Counted from the stretch's first letter, positions 49,808 to 58,315 are shown. The stretch: 64,000 nt of DNA from Couchioplanes caeruleus (GCF_023499255.1 NZ_CP092183.1:6134501-6198500), one strand, 5' to 3'. Notes: generated by a model from the letters alone, not told the origin. Numbers and translations: made by a program.

Positions 49808-50647
49808 ATGCGCATTCTGCACCCCCGCCGCGCGGCGGCGGCCGGCGTCGCCGCCCTCGTGGCGTTCGGCGGCCTCAGCGCGGTCACGACCGGCCCCGCG
49901 CTGGCCGCCTCGTCGCAGGTCTCCGTCGTGCACGGCATCCCCGGGCAGCCCGTGGACGTGTACGTCAACGGCAAGAAGACCGTGCCCGGCTTCGAGCCCG
50001 GCAAGGTCGCCGGCCCGCTGACCCTGGAGGAGGGCTCGTACGACATCGCCCTCACCAAGCCCGGCGAGGACCTCGGCAAGGCCCTGCTGAAGGTGGACGA
50101 CGCCCAGGTGCCGGGCGGCGCGAACATCAGCCTGGTGGCGCACCTGAGCGCCGACGGGAAGCCGGCGCTGACCCCGTTCGTCAACGACACCGGCAAGCTG
50201 GCCGCGGGCCAGGCGCGCCTCGTCGTCCGGCACACCGCCGCCGCGCCCGCGGTCGACGTGCGGGCCGGCGGGGAGCCGGTGTTCCGCGACCTGACCAACC
50301 CGAAGGAGGCCAAGGCGGACCTGCCGGCCGGTGACGTCTCCGCCGACGTGGTGCTCGCCGGGACGGACGACGTCGTCCTCGGCCCCACCGACCTGAGCCT
50401 GGCCGAGGGCACGGCCACCATCGTGTACGCGGTGGGCTCCGCCGAGGACAAGACGCTGGACGTCGTGGCGCAGACGCTCACCGGCCTGCACTCGGCGCCC
50501 GGTGGCGTGCCGAGCGGCAGCGGCGGGCTGGCCGACCGCGGGCTCGGCACCCCCTGGTACGCCGCCGGCGTGGTGGGAATCCTGCTGCTGCTGGCCGGTG
50601 CGCTGCGGTTGCGCCCGGTCCGCCGTACGGCCGCGGCACGCCGGTGA
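49808..50647 (+). CDS. DUF4397 secreted surface protein with C-terminal anchor
   Basis: The 279-residue protein has a Sec signal peptide (cleavage after A34, ALAA), two DUF4397 modules (about 36-130, VSVVHGIPGQPVDVYVNGKK, and about 138-225), a Gly/Ser linker, one membrane helix (about 248-266) and a basic tail. DUF4397 is a beta-sandwich of surface proteins. A classic LPXTG is absent; GLADRGLG in the linker before the helix could be a variant signal for the class F sortase encoded immediately downstream. The stop overlaps the sortase GTG in a GTGA. Confidence 0.87.
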   Translation: MRILHPRRAAAAGVAALVAFGGLSAVTTGPALAASSQVSVVHGIPGQPVDVYVNGKKTVPGFEPGKVAGPLTLEEGSYDIALTKPGEDLGKALLKVDDAQVPGGANISLVAHLSADGKPALTPFVNDTGKLAAGQARLVVRHTAAAPAVDVRAGGEPVFRDLTNPKEAKADLPAGDVSADVVLAGTDDVVLGPTDLSLAEGTATIVYAVGSAEDKTLDVVAQTLTGLHSAPGGVPSGSGGLADRGLGTPWYAAGVVGILLLLAGALRLRPVRRTAAARR

Positions 50648-51291
50648 CGGCCCGTCCGGGAGGGGCCGCGCTGCTCGTGGCCGCCGGTGTGACGCTGCTG
50701 GCCGCCTCCGGTGTGGTCGCGTGCCGCTCCCGGACGGCCCCGGACGTCGGCGCCGCCACCGTCACCGCGCTCGCGAGCACCCCGCCGGCCGTGGCTGCGT
50801 CCGTACCCGTCTCGGACGGCCGGCCGCCCCGCGGCGCCGGCGCCGGCGCTCCGGTCCGGCTGCGCATTCCCGCGCTGCGGCTGGACGCGCCCGTCGCGGC
50901 CGTGGGTATCGATCAGGCGACCGGCGAGGTGGCCGTGCCGTCCGACGTCGCCCGGGTCGGGTGGTACCGGTTCGGGCCGGGACTGTCCGCGACGGCCGGG
51001 TCGATCGTCGTCGCCGGCCACGTCGACAGCGCCGAGCAGGGCCGGGGCGCGTTCTTCCGGCTCGGGTCGCTGACGCCCGGCGACCGGGTCACGCTGACCG
51101 GCCCGGGCGGTGCGAGCCGGGACTTCGAGGTCGTCGCCCGGGAGCGGTACGCCAAGACGGCCATCCCCCTGCAGCGGTACTTCGCCCGCGACGGCGCGCC
51201 CCGGCTCACGCTGATCACCTGCGGCGGCGCGTTCGATGAGAAGACCCGGCACTACCGTGACAACGTGGTGGTGACCGCCGTACCCGGGTGA
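50644..51291 (+). CDS. Class F sortase
   Basis: The 215-residue membrane-anchored transpeptidase has an N-terminal helix (about 7-25), a Ser/Ala/Pro-rich linker, and the sortase barrel with catalytic H126 (VAGHVDS), C193 (LITCGG) and R205 (HYRDNVVV). Sortases cut a sorting signal and attach the protein to the cell wall or to another protein. The translationally coupled DUF4397 protein is the obvious substrate candidate, and control by the divergent ECF sigma factor is likely (inference). Confidence 0.9.
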   Translation: MTARPGGAALLVAAGVTLLAASGVVACRSRTAPDVGAATVTALASTPPAVAASVPVSDGRPPRGAGAGAPVRLRIPALRLDAPVAAVGIDQATGEVAVPSDVARVGWYRFGPGLSATAGSIVVAGHVDSAEQGRGAFFRLGSLTPGDRVTLTGPGGASRDFEVVARERYAKTAIPLQRYFARDGAPRLTLITCGGAFDEKTRHYRDNVVVTAVPG

Positions 51292-51374
51292 CCGCGACCA
51301 CGCGCTCGCGGCGTCTCGATGGCATGATGTGCTCCGAGTCTCCCCGGACCGAGGCGAAGGGGTACCCCACGACG

Positions 51375-51731
51375 ATGGTGCACTTCCAAGCGAGGACGAC
51401 GGCCGGCCCCGGCCGCGTGGTCGTGACCCTGACGGGCGAGTGTGACCTGGAGGGGCGCGACGAGCTGACCGCGGTGCTGCTGAGCGCGGTGGGAAGTGCA
51501 CCGGTCGTGGTGGTCGACCTGGCCGGCGTGACGTTCATCGACTCCAGCGGCATCCACGGCCTGGTGACGGCGCACCGCGCGGCCCTGGACGCGGGCCGGC
51601 GGCTGCACGTGGTGCACGCCGCGGGCACGGTCGCCACCGTTCTGGAGATCACCGGGGTGGCGGGGCTGCTCGGTGACTCGTCCGCGGCGGTGCCCGGAAC
51701 CGTCGCCGGGGAGGACACCGCCCATGCCTGA
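51375..51731 (+). CDS. STAS-domain anti-sigma factor antagonist
   Basis: The 118-residue protein is a single STAS domain: VVVTLTGECDLEGRDELTAV, then VVVVDLAGVTFIDSSGIHGL, where the Ser pair after ID is the usual phosphorylation site. It should bind and inactivate the HATPase anti-sigma kinase encoded next, when unphosphorylated. ATG at 51375 gives the family's length. A GTG at 51288 overlapping the sortase stop (GTGA) would add 29 residues and cannot be ruled out, because neither has a good Shine-Dalgarno. Its stop overlaps the kinase gene by 8 nt. Confidence 0.85.
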   Translation: MVHFQARTTAGPGRVVVTLTGECDLEGRDELTAVLLSAVGSAPVVVVDLAGVTFIDSSGIHGLVTAHRAALDAGRRLHVVHAAGTVATVLEITGVAGLLGDSSAAVPGTVAGEDTAHA

Positions 51732-52134
51732 TCTCGTTCCCGGCCCGCCGGCCTCCGCGGTCACCGGTCCCGACACGATGGCGTACGACCGCCCCGCCGA
51801 TCTGCGCGTCGTCCGGGACTTCGTCGGCGACCGGGCCGCGGCCCTCGGCCTGCCGGAGATGCGCGCCGAGCTGCTCGTCCTCGCCGTCAGCGAGCTCGCG
51901 ACCAACACGCTGCAGCACACCGACGGCGGCGGCCGGGTGCGGGTCTGGGCGCAGGACGGGTACGTGGTCTGCGACGTGGTGGACCGGGGCCCGGCGCACG
52001 GTTTCGGTCGGCAGATGCCGGCCGCCGACGCGCTGCGCGGCCGGGGCCTGGCCATCGTCGAGCGGGTCTGCGACGCCGTGGAGGCCACCCCGGTGCCGGA
52101 CGGCACGCTGGTGCGCATCCGCCTGCGGCTCTAG
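51724..52134 (+). CDS. RsbW-like ATP-binding anti-sigma/serine kinase
   Basis: The 136-residue protein has the GHKL ATPase motifs in short form: AVSELATNTLQHTDGGG (N-box), VVDRGP (G1-like DxGP) and RGRGLAIVERVCDAV (G2). It should phosphorylate the STAS partner and bind a sigma factor or another target in its free state. GGAGG precedes the ATG. It is coupled to the STAS gene, and its stop is interlocked (CTAG) with that of the convergent PP2C-type phosphatase, completing a partner-switching set. Confidence 0.88.
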   Translation: MPDLVPGPPASAVTGPDTMAYDRPADLRVVRDFVGDRAAALGLPEMRAELLVLAVSELATNTLQHTDGGGRVRVWAQDGYVVCDVVDRGPAHGFGRQMPAADALRGRGLAIVERVCDAVEATPVPDGTLVRIRLRL

Positions 52135-53672
52135 GCCAGCACCCGTACGGCCAGCAGGCAGGTGTCGTCGTCGGGGTTGGCCGTCTGCAGCAGCCCGCGC
52201 AGCGTCGGCAGCACCTCGTCGCCGCCCTCGGCCGCGGCTGCCGACAGTTTCTCCTTCACCCGGTGCAGCAGCTCGCCCGTGCCCTCGTGCCGCCGTTCGA
52301 CCAGGCCGTCGGTGTAGAGGAGCACCACGTCGCCGGGCTGCAGGGCCGCCGTCACCACCGGGTACGCGGCGCCGCCGTCCGCGCCCAGGAGCAGCCCCGG
52401 CGGCCAGGGCAGTTCGGCGCTCGCGCCGCTGCGGCACAGCAGCGGGGGCAGGTGTCCCGCCCGCGCCCACGTCAGCTCCCGGCGCCGCGGGTCGTACCGG
52501 CCGACCACCGCCGTTCCGGTGAGGCGCAGCTGCAGGCTGAGCCGGTTCAGGTGCCCCAGCAGCACACCCGGGTCGTGGATGCCGATCGACAGCCACGCCA
52601 CCAGCGCGAACCGCAGGTGGGCCATGCCGCTCGCCGCCTGCAGACCGTGCCCGGCGACGTCGCCGATCGCCAGCAGCACGTCGCCGCCGGGCAGCGTCTC
52701 CGCGTGGTACCAGTCGCCGCCGACGCGTACCGCGCTCTCGGCGGGCAGGTAGCCGACCATCGCCTCCAGGCCGTGCAGCCCGATCGTGTCCCGCGGCACC
52801 GGCTGGATCATGTTCTGCAGCTGCGCGGCCAGCCGGTGCTCGGCCAGCGCGGTCATCTCGCGGTTGCGCAGCCGGTCGCCGAGCTGCTGCAGCGCCGTGC
52901 GCGAGCTCTCCCGCGCCGTCACGTCCTGCACCACCGCGTAGATCTTCACCGGGGCCCCGCCGGCGTCACGGGCGATGTCGGACAGGATCCGCAGATGCTT
53001 GACCGCCGGGCCGAACCGGAACCGGACGGTCACGTCGGACCGGCCCCCGCTGTCCAGCGTCTGCCACGCGGTCTCGGCGATCCCCCGGTCCTCGGGCAGC
53101 ATCGCGGCGCCCTGCTCGGCGCGGGGCAGCGGGCCGAGTTCCGGGTCGCGGTCGAAGATCCGGTACATGCCCGGGGACCAGTCGCTGCGCCCGGAGACGA
53201 GGTCGTACTCCGCCCAGCCGAGGCTGCCGAGCAGCTCCGTGTTCGCCAGCCGCCGCTCGTTCTCGTCCGAGCGCTGCCACCACACGAGCAGCCCGCCCAG
53301 CACCGGGTGCACCGTGACGGCGAACCGCGAGTGCGCCACGACGCCGGCGTTCTTCTGCTCGTACTCGAAGTCCTCGAGCCGGCCCGGCCGGCCCCCGGCG
53401 ACCACCTGCTCGTAGAGCGCCCACAGCGGGCCGCCGACCATGCTGGGGTAGAGCTCGCTGAGCCGCGACCCGACCCGCCGGGCCCCGCGCCCGTGGATGT
53501 CCGGCACCTGATCGCTGGTGGCACCGACCGTCCAGTCCACCAGGGACCCGTCCTCGTCCGTGACCGGGATCAGCCAGGTGCATCCGGCGGGGATCGCGGC
53601 GAGGACCTCCTGCACCAGCGCCGCGACCGGCACGCCGGTGCCGGGTCCCGCCCGGGAGCCGTCCTCAGCCAT
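52131..53672 (-). CDS. PAS-linked SpoIIE/PP2C-type phosphatase
   Basis: The 513-residue protein has an N-terminal PAS-like region (about 15-135, LVDWTVGATSDQVPD), a second PAS domain (about 140-260) and a SpoIIE phosphatase domain (about 300-513). The metal-binding carboxylates are visible in AVRVGGDWYHAETLPGGD, IGDVAGHGLQAASGMAHLR, LYTDGLVERR and DDDTCLLAVR. It should dephosphorylate the STAS antagonist encoded on the other strand in response to a ligand or redox cue sensed by PAS. Start at ATG 53672 is supported by TAGAGT (53680-53685, minus strand), 7 nt upstream. Confidence 0.9.
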   Translation of the reverse strand: MAEDGSRAGPGTGVPVAALVQEVLAAIPAGCTWLIPVTDEDGSLVDWTVGATSDQVPDIHGRGARRVGSRLSELYPSMVGGPLWALYEQVVAGGRPGRLEDFEYEQKNAGVVAHSRFAVTVHPVLGGLLVWWQRSDENERRLANTELLGSLGWAEYDLVSGRSDWSPGMYRIFDRDPELGPLPRAEQGAAMLPEDRGIAETAWQTLDSGGRSDVTVRFRFGPAVKHLRILSDIARDAGGAPVKIYAVVQDVTARESSRTALQQLGDRLRNREMTALAEHRLAAQLQNMIQPVPRDTIGLHGLEAMVGYLPAESAVRVGGDWYHAETLPGGDVLLAIGDVAGHGLQAASGMAHLRFALVAWLSIGIHDPGVLLGHLNRLSLQLRLTGTAVVGRYDPRRRELTWARAGHLPPLLCRSGASAELPWPPGLLLGADGGAAYPVVTAALQPGDVVLLYTDGLVERRHEGTGELLHRVKEKLSAAAAEGGDEVLPTLRGLLQTANPDDDTCLLAVRVLA

Positions 53673-53716
53673 ACCCGGCACTCTACGGTCAAGAACGGAC
53701 ACGGGGGCCGCCGCGG

Positions 53717-54334
53717 CTATGCCACCCCGGAGGGAGTCCCGCCCGCGTGGGCGGGCGCCGGCGGCAACGGCAGGGGCAGGGCGGGCAGCCCGTCCAGGCT
53801 CGTGGCGACGTGGTCCTTCTTCGCGAAGTACGCGCTCAGCGACTCGTCGTCCTCGCGGCTGAAGCGCCGCCCGTGCAGCTCCCGGTCGCCCTCGTACGCC
53901 ATCAGCGGCACGGCGTACCCGCAGGAGTCGCGGACCAGCCCGGCGTGCACGACGATGATCGCGCGCAGCCCGTGGTCGCGGCTGTCGATGTCCGGGAAGT
54001 GCGCGATCAGGTCCGTCCAGCGGGGGTCGTCGCGGAGCACCACCTCACCCCGGCCGTGCACCCGGACGACGTTCGGCGGCCCCTCGAAGGCGCACCACAT
54101 CAGCGTGATGCGGCCGTTCTCCCGCAGGTGGGCGATGGTTTCCGCGCCGCTGCCGGCGAAGTCGAGGTAGGCGACCGTACGCTCGTCGAGCACGGCCCAC
54201 GACCCGGTCAGGCCCTTCGGCGACAGGTTCACCGTGCCGTCGCCGCTCAGCGGCGCGGTGGCGGTGAAGAAGACGGGCTGGGCCTCGATGAAGTCCCGCA
54301 GCCGTCCCGAGATCGACTCATACGTTTTCCCCAT
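53717..54334 (-). CDS. Pyridoxamine 5'-phosphate oxidase-family flavin-binding protein
   Basis: The 205-residue split-barrel protein opens QPVFFTATAPLSGDGTVNLS with PKGLTGS and carries AHLRENGRITLMWCAFEGPP and VVRVHGRGEVV, the usual FMN-site segments. It resembles an actinobacterial group of PPOX-fold proteins about 200 residues long. It may be an FMN- or haem-linked reductase; the substrate is unknown. The last about 25 residues (LPALPLPLPPAPAHAGG) are Pro-rich and probably unstructured. CAGAAT lies 7 nt before the ATG with no Shine-Dalgarno. Confidence 0.83.
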   Translation of the reverse strand: MGKTYESISGRLRDFIEAQPVFFTATAPLSGDGTVNLSPKGLTGSWAVLDERTVAYLDFAGSGAETIAHLRENGRITLMWCAFEGPPNVVRVHGRGEVVLRDDPRWTDLIAHFPDIDSRDHGLRAIIVVHAGLVRDSCGYAVPLMAYEGDRELHGRRFSREDDESLSAYFAKKDHVATSLDGLPALPLPLPPAPAHAGGTPSGVA

Positions 54335-54482
54335 GCGCGGGATTCTGTCAGGCCGGCCCGCACCGTCCCACGGGCTGGAACCGGGCCGCCGGCGGAGTCG
54401 CAGGTTGTTTGCCGCGGACGCCGGATGCGCCGAGGTGGGCGCGGGTTTTTGTTGCGGCAAACCGTGGCGGCCCACCCGCCCA

Positions 54483-54512
54483 TTGACGTGTGTCAATAGC
54501 GCGGCCTAGCGT
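54483..54512 (+). promoter_or_regulatory. Pectinesterase promoter with overlapping dyad
   Basis: TTGACG (54483-54488) and TAGCGT (54507-54512) have an 18-nt spacer, and TAGCGT ends 7 nt before the ATG at 54520, so the mRNA should be leaderless. The -35 element is part of a perfect inverted repeat, TTGAC-GTGT-GTCAA (54483-54496), which would let a repressor block the promoter. Confidence 0.7.
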
Positions 54513-54519
54513 CCGGCGC

Positions 54520-55548
54520 ATGGACAGGCGCAGCTTGCTCACCCTGGCCGCCGCCGGTGCGGTCGCCGGCGTGACCCGGCCGGCCGCCGCGTCCGGCCGG
54601 CGCCGGGACCGGCTGGTCGTCGCCGCCGACGGCACCGGGGACCACACAGGAGTGCAGGGCGCCGTGGACGCCGTACCGGCCGGCGGGCTCGTCGACATCC
54701 GGCCCGGCACGTACCGCGGGCAGGTGATCGTCCCGGCGGACAAGCCGGACCTGCTGCTCCGTGGGCTCGGGGCCGCCCCCGCGGACGTGGTGATCGTCGA
54801 CGACCGCGCCAACGGCACCCCGCGGCCGGGCGGCGGCACCTGGGGCACCTCCGGCAGCGCGTCGGTGACCGTCGACGGGCCCGGGTTCCAGGCCCGCAAC
54901 CTGACCTTCGCCAACGACTTCGACGAGGCCGCGCACCCGGAGATCACCGGGCGGCAGGCGGTCGCCGTGCTGACCCGCGCCGACCGGGTGGCGTTCGAGG
55001 CCGTACGGTTCCTCGGCAACCAGGACACCCTCTACCTGAACAGCCCGGCCGCGGACGTGCGCGCGAGGGTCTCCCTGCGCGGCTGCCACGTCGAGGGCGA
55101 CGTGGACTTCATCTTCGGGCGGGCCACCGCCGTCCTCGAGCGGTGCCGGATCCACTCGCTGAGCCGCGGATCGACCACGAACAACGGGTACGTGACCGCG
55201 CCCAGCACCGACCTCGGCAACCCGTACGGCTTCCTCTTCGCCGCGTGCGCCTTCACCTCCGACGCGCCCCCGGCCGGCGTGCTCCTGGGCCGGCCGTGGC
55301 ATCCCAGCCAGGACCCGGACGCCGTCGGCCAGTGCGTCGTACGGAACTCGCTGCTCGGCGCGCACATCGGCCCGGCGCCGTGGAGCGACTTCGGCACCTG
55401 GCCGTGGCGGGACGCCCGCTTCGCCGAGTACCGGAACTGCGGCCCTGGGGCGACGGTGACCCCCGACCGCCCGCAGCTGACCCCGGAGCAGGCGGCTACC
55501 TTCACCCCGGCCGCCTACCTCGCCGGATGGTCGCCTAGATCTCGTTGA
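54520..55548 (+). CDS. Pectinesterase, Tat-exported
   Basis: The 342-residue protein has a Tat signal (DRRSLLTLAAAGAVAG) and the right-handed beta-helix of carbohydrate esterase family 8. Active-site residues are all visible: Q146 in TGRQAVAV, D169 in GNQDTLY, D196 in VDFIFG, and R258 in LGRPWHP. It demethylates pectin outside the cell, so plant debris is a likely carbon source. The ATG at 54520 lies 7 nt after the TAGCGT -10. Its 3' end overlaps the convergent HAD gene by 14 bp. No pectate lyase or transporter gene lies nearby. Confidence 0.93.
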   Translation: MDRRSLLTLAAAGAVAGVTRPAAASGRRRDRLVVAADGTGDHTGVQGAVDAVPAGGLVDIRPGTYRGQVIVPADKPDLLLRGLGAAPADVVIVDDRANGTPRPGGGTWGTSGSASVTVDGPGFQARNLTFANDFDEAAHPEITGRQAVAVLTRADRVAFEAVRFLGNQDTLYLNSPAADVRARVSLRGCHVEGDVDFIFGRATAVLERCRIHSLSRGSTTNNGYVTAPSTDLGNPYGFLFAACAFTSDAPPAGVLLGRPWHPSQDPDAVGQCVVRNSLLGAHIGPAPWSDFGTWPWRDARFAEYRNCGPGATVTPDRPQLTPEQAATFTPAAYLAGWSPRSR

Positions 55549-56314
55549 TCAGGTCGGCCACGCTGTCGACGATCCGCGACGGCCGGTACGGGTACCGCTC
55601 GCTCTCCGCCCGCGTGCTGATGCCGGTCAGCACGAGGATCGTCTCCAGCCCCGCCTCCAGGCCGCACAGCACGTCGGTGTCCATCCGGTCGCCGATCATC
55701 GCGGTGCTCTCGCTGTGCCCGCCGATGACGTTGAGCGCCGAGCGCATCATCATCGGGTTCGGCTTGCCCACGAAGTACGGCTCCACGCCGGTGGCCTTGG
55801 AGATCATCGCCGCCACCGAGCCGGCGGCCGGCAGCGCGCCCTCGTTGGACGGGCCGGTCGCGTCCGGGTTGGTGCAGATGAACCGGGCCCCGTCGTTGAT
55901 CAGCCGGACCGCCTTGGTGATCGCCTCGAAGCTGTAGGTGCGGGTCTCGCCCAGCACCACGTAGTCCGGCGCGAACTCGGTGAGGATGTAGCCGGCCGCG
56001 TGCATCGCCGTGGTCAGGCCGGCCTCGCCGATCACGTACGCCGTGCCGCCGGGCCGCTGGTCGGCGAGAAACTGCGCGGTGGCCAGCGCGGCCGTCCAGA
56101 TCGACCGCTCGGGCACGTCGAAGCCCATCCGCGCGAGCCGGGCCTGCAGGTCGCGCGGGGTGTAGATGGAGTTGTTGGTGAGGATGAGGAACGGCTTGCC
56201 GGACGCCTTCATCCGGTTGACGAACTCCGGCGCCCCGGGCACCGGCTCGCCCTCGTGGACGAGCACGCCGTCCATGTCGGTGAGCCAGCTCTCGATCGGC
56301 TTGCGTTCGGTCAT
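55535..56314 (-). CDS. HAD-IIA family hydrolase (NagD-like)
   Basis: The 259-residue protein has motif I LTDMDGVLVHEG (D13, D15), motif II ILTNNS, Lys in VGKPNPMM and motif III MIGDRMDTDV. This is the order of the NagD/4-nitrophenylphosphatase branch with a C2b cap. The substrate is probably a sugar or nucleotide phosphate. The ATG at 56314 overlaps the stop of the ferrochelatase gene in an ATGA, so it is the last gene of the fabG-inhA-ferrochelatase cluster. Confidence 0.92.
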   Translation of the reverse strand: MTERKPIESWLTDMDGVLVHEGEPVPGAPEFVNRMKASGKPFLILTNNSIYTPRDLQARLARMGFDVPERSIWTAALATAQFLADQRPGGTAYVIGEAGLTTAMHAAGYILTEFAPDYVVLGETRTYSFEAITKAVRLINDGARFICTNPDATGPSNEGALPAAGSVAAMISKATGVEPYFVGKPNPMMMRSALNVIGGHSESTAMIGDRMDTDVLCGLEAGLETILVLTGISTRAESERYPYRPSRIVDSVADLINEI

Positions 56315-57339
56315 GGGGTGCCTCGTCTCTTGGGTGCCGGGCAGCAGTCGGCCGGGCAGACGTCCCAGACCGGGAGCGTACCGAGCCGCTCGCGCTCCTC
56401 GCCGCCGGTCCGCTCGCGCACCAGCTCACGGATCATCGTGACGAACCGCGGGTCGGTGCCGGGCGTGGCCGCGCGGGCGTAGCCCAGCTCCAGCCGGTCC
56501 GCGGTGTCACGGGCCTCATTGTCCAGGTCCCAGATGACCTCGAGGTGATCGGAGACGAAACCGATCGGGCTGACGACCACGTCGGTCACGCCCTTCTCGG
56601 CCAGCGCCTCCAGGTGGTCGTTGATGTCCGGTTCGAGCCACGGCACCTGCGGCGGGCCGGAACGGCTCTGCCACACCAGGTCCCAGGGCAGCTCGGGCGC
56701 GGCGGCGGCGTGCACCAGGCCCGCCGTCTCCTGCAGCTGCGCCTCGTAACGGCCGCCGGTGGGCCCGGCCGTGGCCGCCATGGAATTCGGGATGGAGTGC
56801 GCGGTGAAGACCAGGCGGGTGGTCGCCCGCCGGTCCGGGTCCAGCTTTCCCAGAGCGTCGCGTACGGCGTCGGCGTGCGGCTGGACGAACCCGGGGTGGT
56901 CGTGGAACTGCCGCAGCTTCGTGATCGCCGGCGCGCCCGGGCCCACCTTCGCGCGGGCCTGGGCGATGTCCTCCCAGTACTGCTTGCAGGAGGAGTAGCC
57001 GCCGTACGCGCTGGTCGCGAAGCCGAGCGCCGACGTGATGCCGTCGTCGCGCATCTGCGCCACGGTGTCGGCCAGCATCGGCTTCCAGTTCCGGTTACCC
57101 CAGTACGCCGGCAGCGTCACCCCGTTCGCGGCGAAGTCGGCCTGCACCGCGGTGAGCAGGTCCCGGCACTGCTGGTTGATCGGCGACACCCCGCCGAAGT
57201 GGTAGTAGTGCTCGGCCACCTCTGCGAGCCGCTCCTCCGGGATGCCGCGCCCACGCGTCACGTTGCGCAGGAACGGCATCACGTCGTCGGGATGCTCGGG
57301 GCCACCGAAGGACAGCAGAAGGAAAGCGTCGTACGCCAC
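56311..57339 (-). CDS. cpfC: Coproporphyrin III ferrochelatase
   Basis: The 342-residue haem-pathway enzyme has LLLSFGGPEHPDDV at the start, GFATSAYGGYSSCKQY, the catalytic His in FTAHSIP, and QSRSGPPQVPWLEPD. In actinobacteria it inserts iron into coproporphyrin III. A [2Fe-2S] cluster is likely from C in SSCKQY plus the C-terminal VCPADCCP. GTG at 57339 is chosen (MAYDAFLLL) because GGGGAGG lies 9 nt upstream; the ATG at 57348 would have no spacing. The fabG-inhA-ferrochelatase order equals mycobacterial mabA-inhA-hemZ. Confidence 0.92.
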   Translation of the reverse strand: MAYDAFLLLSFGGPEHPDDVMPFLRNVTRGRGIPEERLAEVAEHYYHFGGVSPINQQCRDLLTAVQADFAANGVTLPAYWGNRNWKPMLADTVAQMRDDGITSALGFATSAYGGYSSCKQYWEDIAQARAKVGPGAPAITKLRQFHDHPGFVQPHADAVRDALGKLDPDRRATTRLVFTAHSIPNSMAATAGPTGGRYEAQLQETAGLVHAAAAPELPWDLVWQSRSGPPQVPWLEPDINDHLEALAEKGVTDVVVSPIGFVSDHLEVIWDLDNEARDTADRLELGYARAATPGTDPRFVTMIRELVRERTGGEERERLGTLPVWDVCPADCCPAPKRRGTP

Positions 57340-57479
57340 GCGGTCCATCCTCCCCTGCCGGGCCGGGCGACGCCCACGCGCCCCGCTCAGGGTTGTCCTG
57401 AACCACACTTCGCATCCACCGGCGGCCCTGAAAACGAAGGGTGGCCCGCATGGACCGCAACCACAGTCGCATTGCGCCC

Positions 57480-57500
57480 GCCGGTGTCCTCGACACCGGC
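57480..57500 (-). terminator. 9-bp hairpin between inhA and ferrochelatase genes
   Basis: GCCGGTGTC and GACACCGGC pair perfectly around a 3-nt loop, 48 nt beyond the inhA stop codon. No U-tract follows. It lies in the 208-bp gap that separates the two genes, which holds no other clear feature, and may be an attenuator or weak terminator. Confidence 0.5.
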
Positions 57501-57547
57501 TCCTCAGGGGCGCGATGCCCGCCGGAGCGAAGCGGAGGCCAGAAAGC

Positions 57548-58315
57548 TCAAGCCCCCAGGGCGTGGTAGCCGCCGTCGACGTGGACGATCTCGCCGGTCG
57601 TGGCCGGGAACCAGTCGGACAGCAGCGCGCACACCGCGCGGGCCGCGGGCTCCTGATCCGTGAGGTTCCAGCCCAGCGGCGCGCGCTGCGCCCACGCCTC
57701 CTCGAACTGCTCGAAGCCCGGGATCGACTTCGCCGCCATCGTGCGCAGCGGGCCGGCGGAGACGAGGTTGCTGCGGATGCCCTGCTTGCCGAGGTGCAGC
57801 GCGAGGTAGCGGGACGCCGACTCGAGCCCGGCCTTCGCCACGCCCATCCAGTCGTAGACCGGCCACGCCTTGGTGGCGTCGAACGTCAGGCCGATGATGC
57901 TGCCGCCCGGTCCCATCATCGGCAGGCAGGCGGTCGCGAGGGCCTTGTACGAGTACGTGGAGACCTGCAGCGCCTTGGCCACGTCGTCCCAGCCGGCGTT
58001 GAGGAACTCGCCGCCGAGCACGCTCTGCGGGCCGAACGCGATGGAGTGGACCACGCCGTCGATGCCGTCCACGTGCTCGCGGACCTTGCCGGCCAGGGCG
58101 TCCAGGTGCTCGGGGTCGGTGACGTCCAGCTCGATCACCGGCGCGGGCTCCGGCAGCCGCTTGGCGATCCGCTCGACCAGCGACAGCCGCCCGAAGCCGG
58201 TCAGCACGACCGTCGCGCCGTTCTCCTGCGCCAGCTTCGCCACCGAGAACGCGATCGACGCGTCGGTGATGATGCCGGTGATGAGCAGCCGCTTACCGGC
58301 CAGCAGTCCAGACAC
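57548..58315 (-). CDS. inhA: Enoyl-[acyl-carrier-protein] reductase, FabI/InhA type
   Basis: The 255-residue NADH-dependent fatty-acid synthase II reductase begins GKRLLITGIITDASIAFSVA, has the active-site Tyr and Lys in VYDWMGVAKAG and VHSIAFGP, and ends EIVHVDGGYHALGA. It performs the last step of each elongation cycle. GGAGAGA precedes the GTG at 58315. fabG lies 23 nt upstream on the same strand; together they provide the two reductions of fatty-acid elongation. Confidence 0.93.
   Translation of the reverse strand: MSGLLAGKRLLITGIITDASIAFSVAKLAQENGATVVLTGFGRLSLVERIAKRLPEPAPVIELDVTDPEHLDALAGKVREHVDGIDGVVHSIAFGPQSVLGGEFLNAGWDDVAKALQVSTYSYKALATACLPMMGPGGSIIGLTFDATKAWPVYDWMGVAKAGLESASRYLALHLGKQGIRSNLVSAGPLRTMAAKSIPGFEQFEEAWAQRAPLGWNLTDQEPAARAVCALLSDWFPATTGEIVHVDGGYHALGA

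Noticed and set aside
51288..51374. N-terminal extension of the STAS protein from GTG 51288
   Set aside because: The added 29 residues are not STAS-like; the GTGA overlap keeps it as an alternative, but the shorter start fits the family better.
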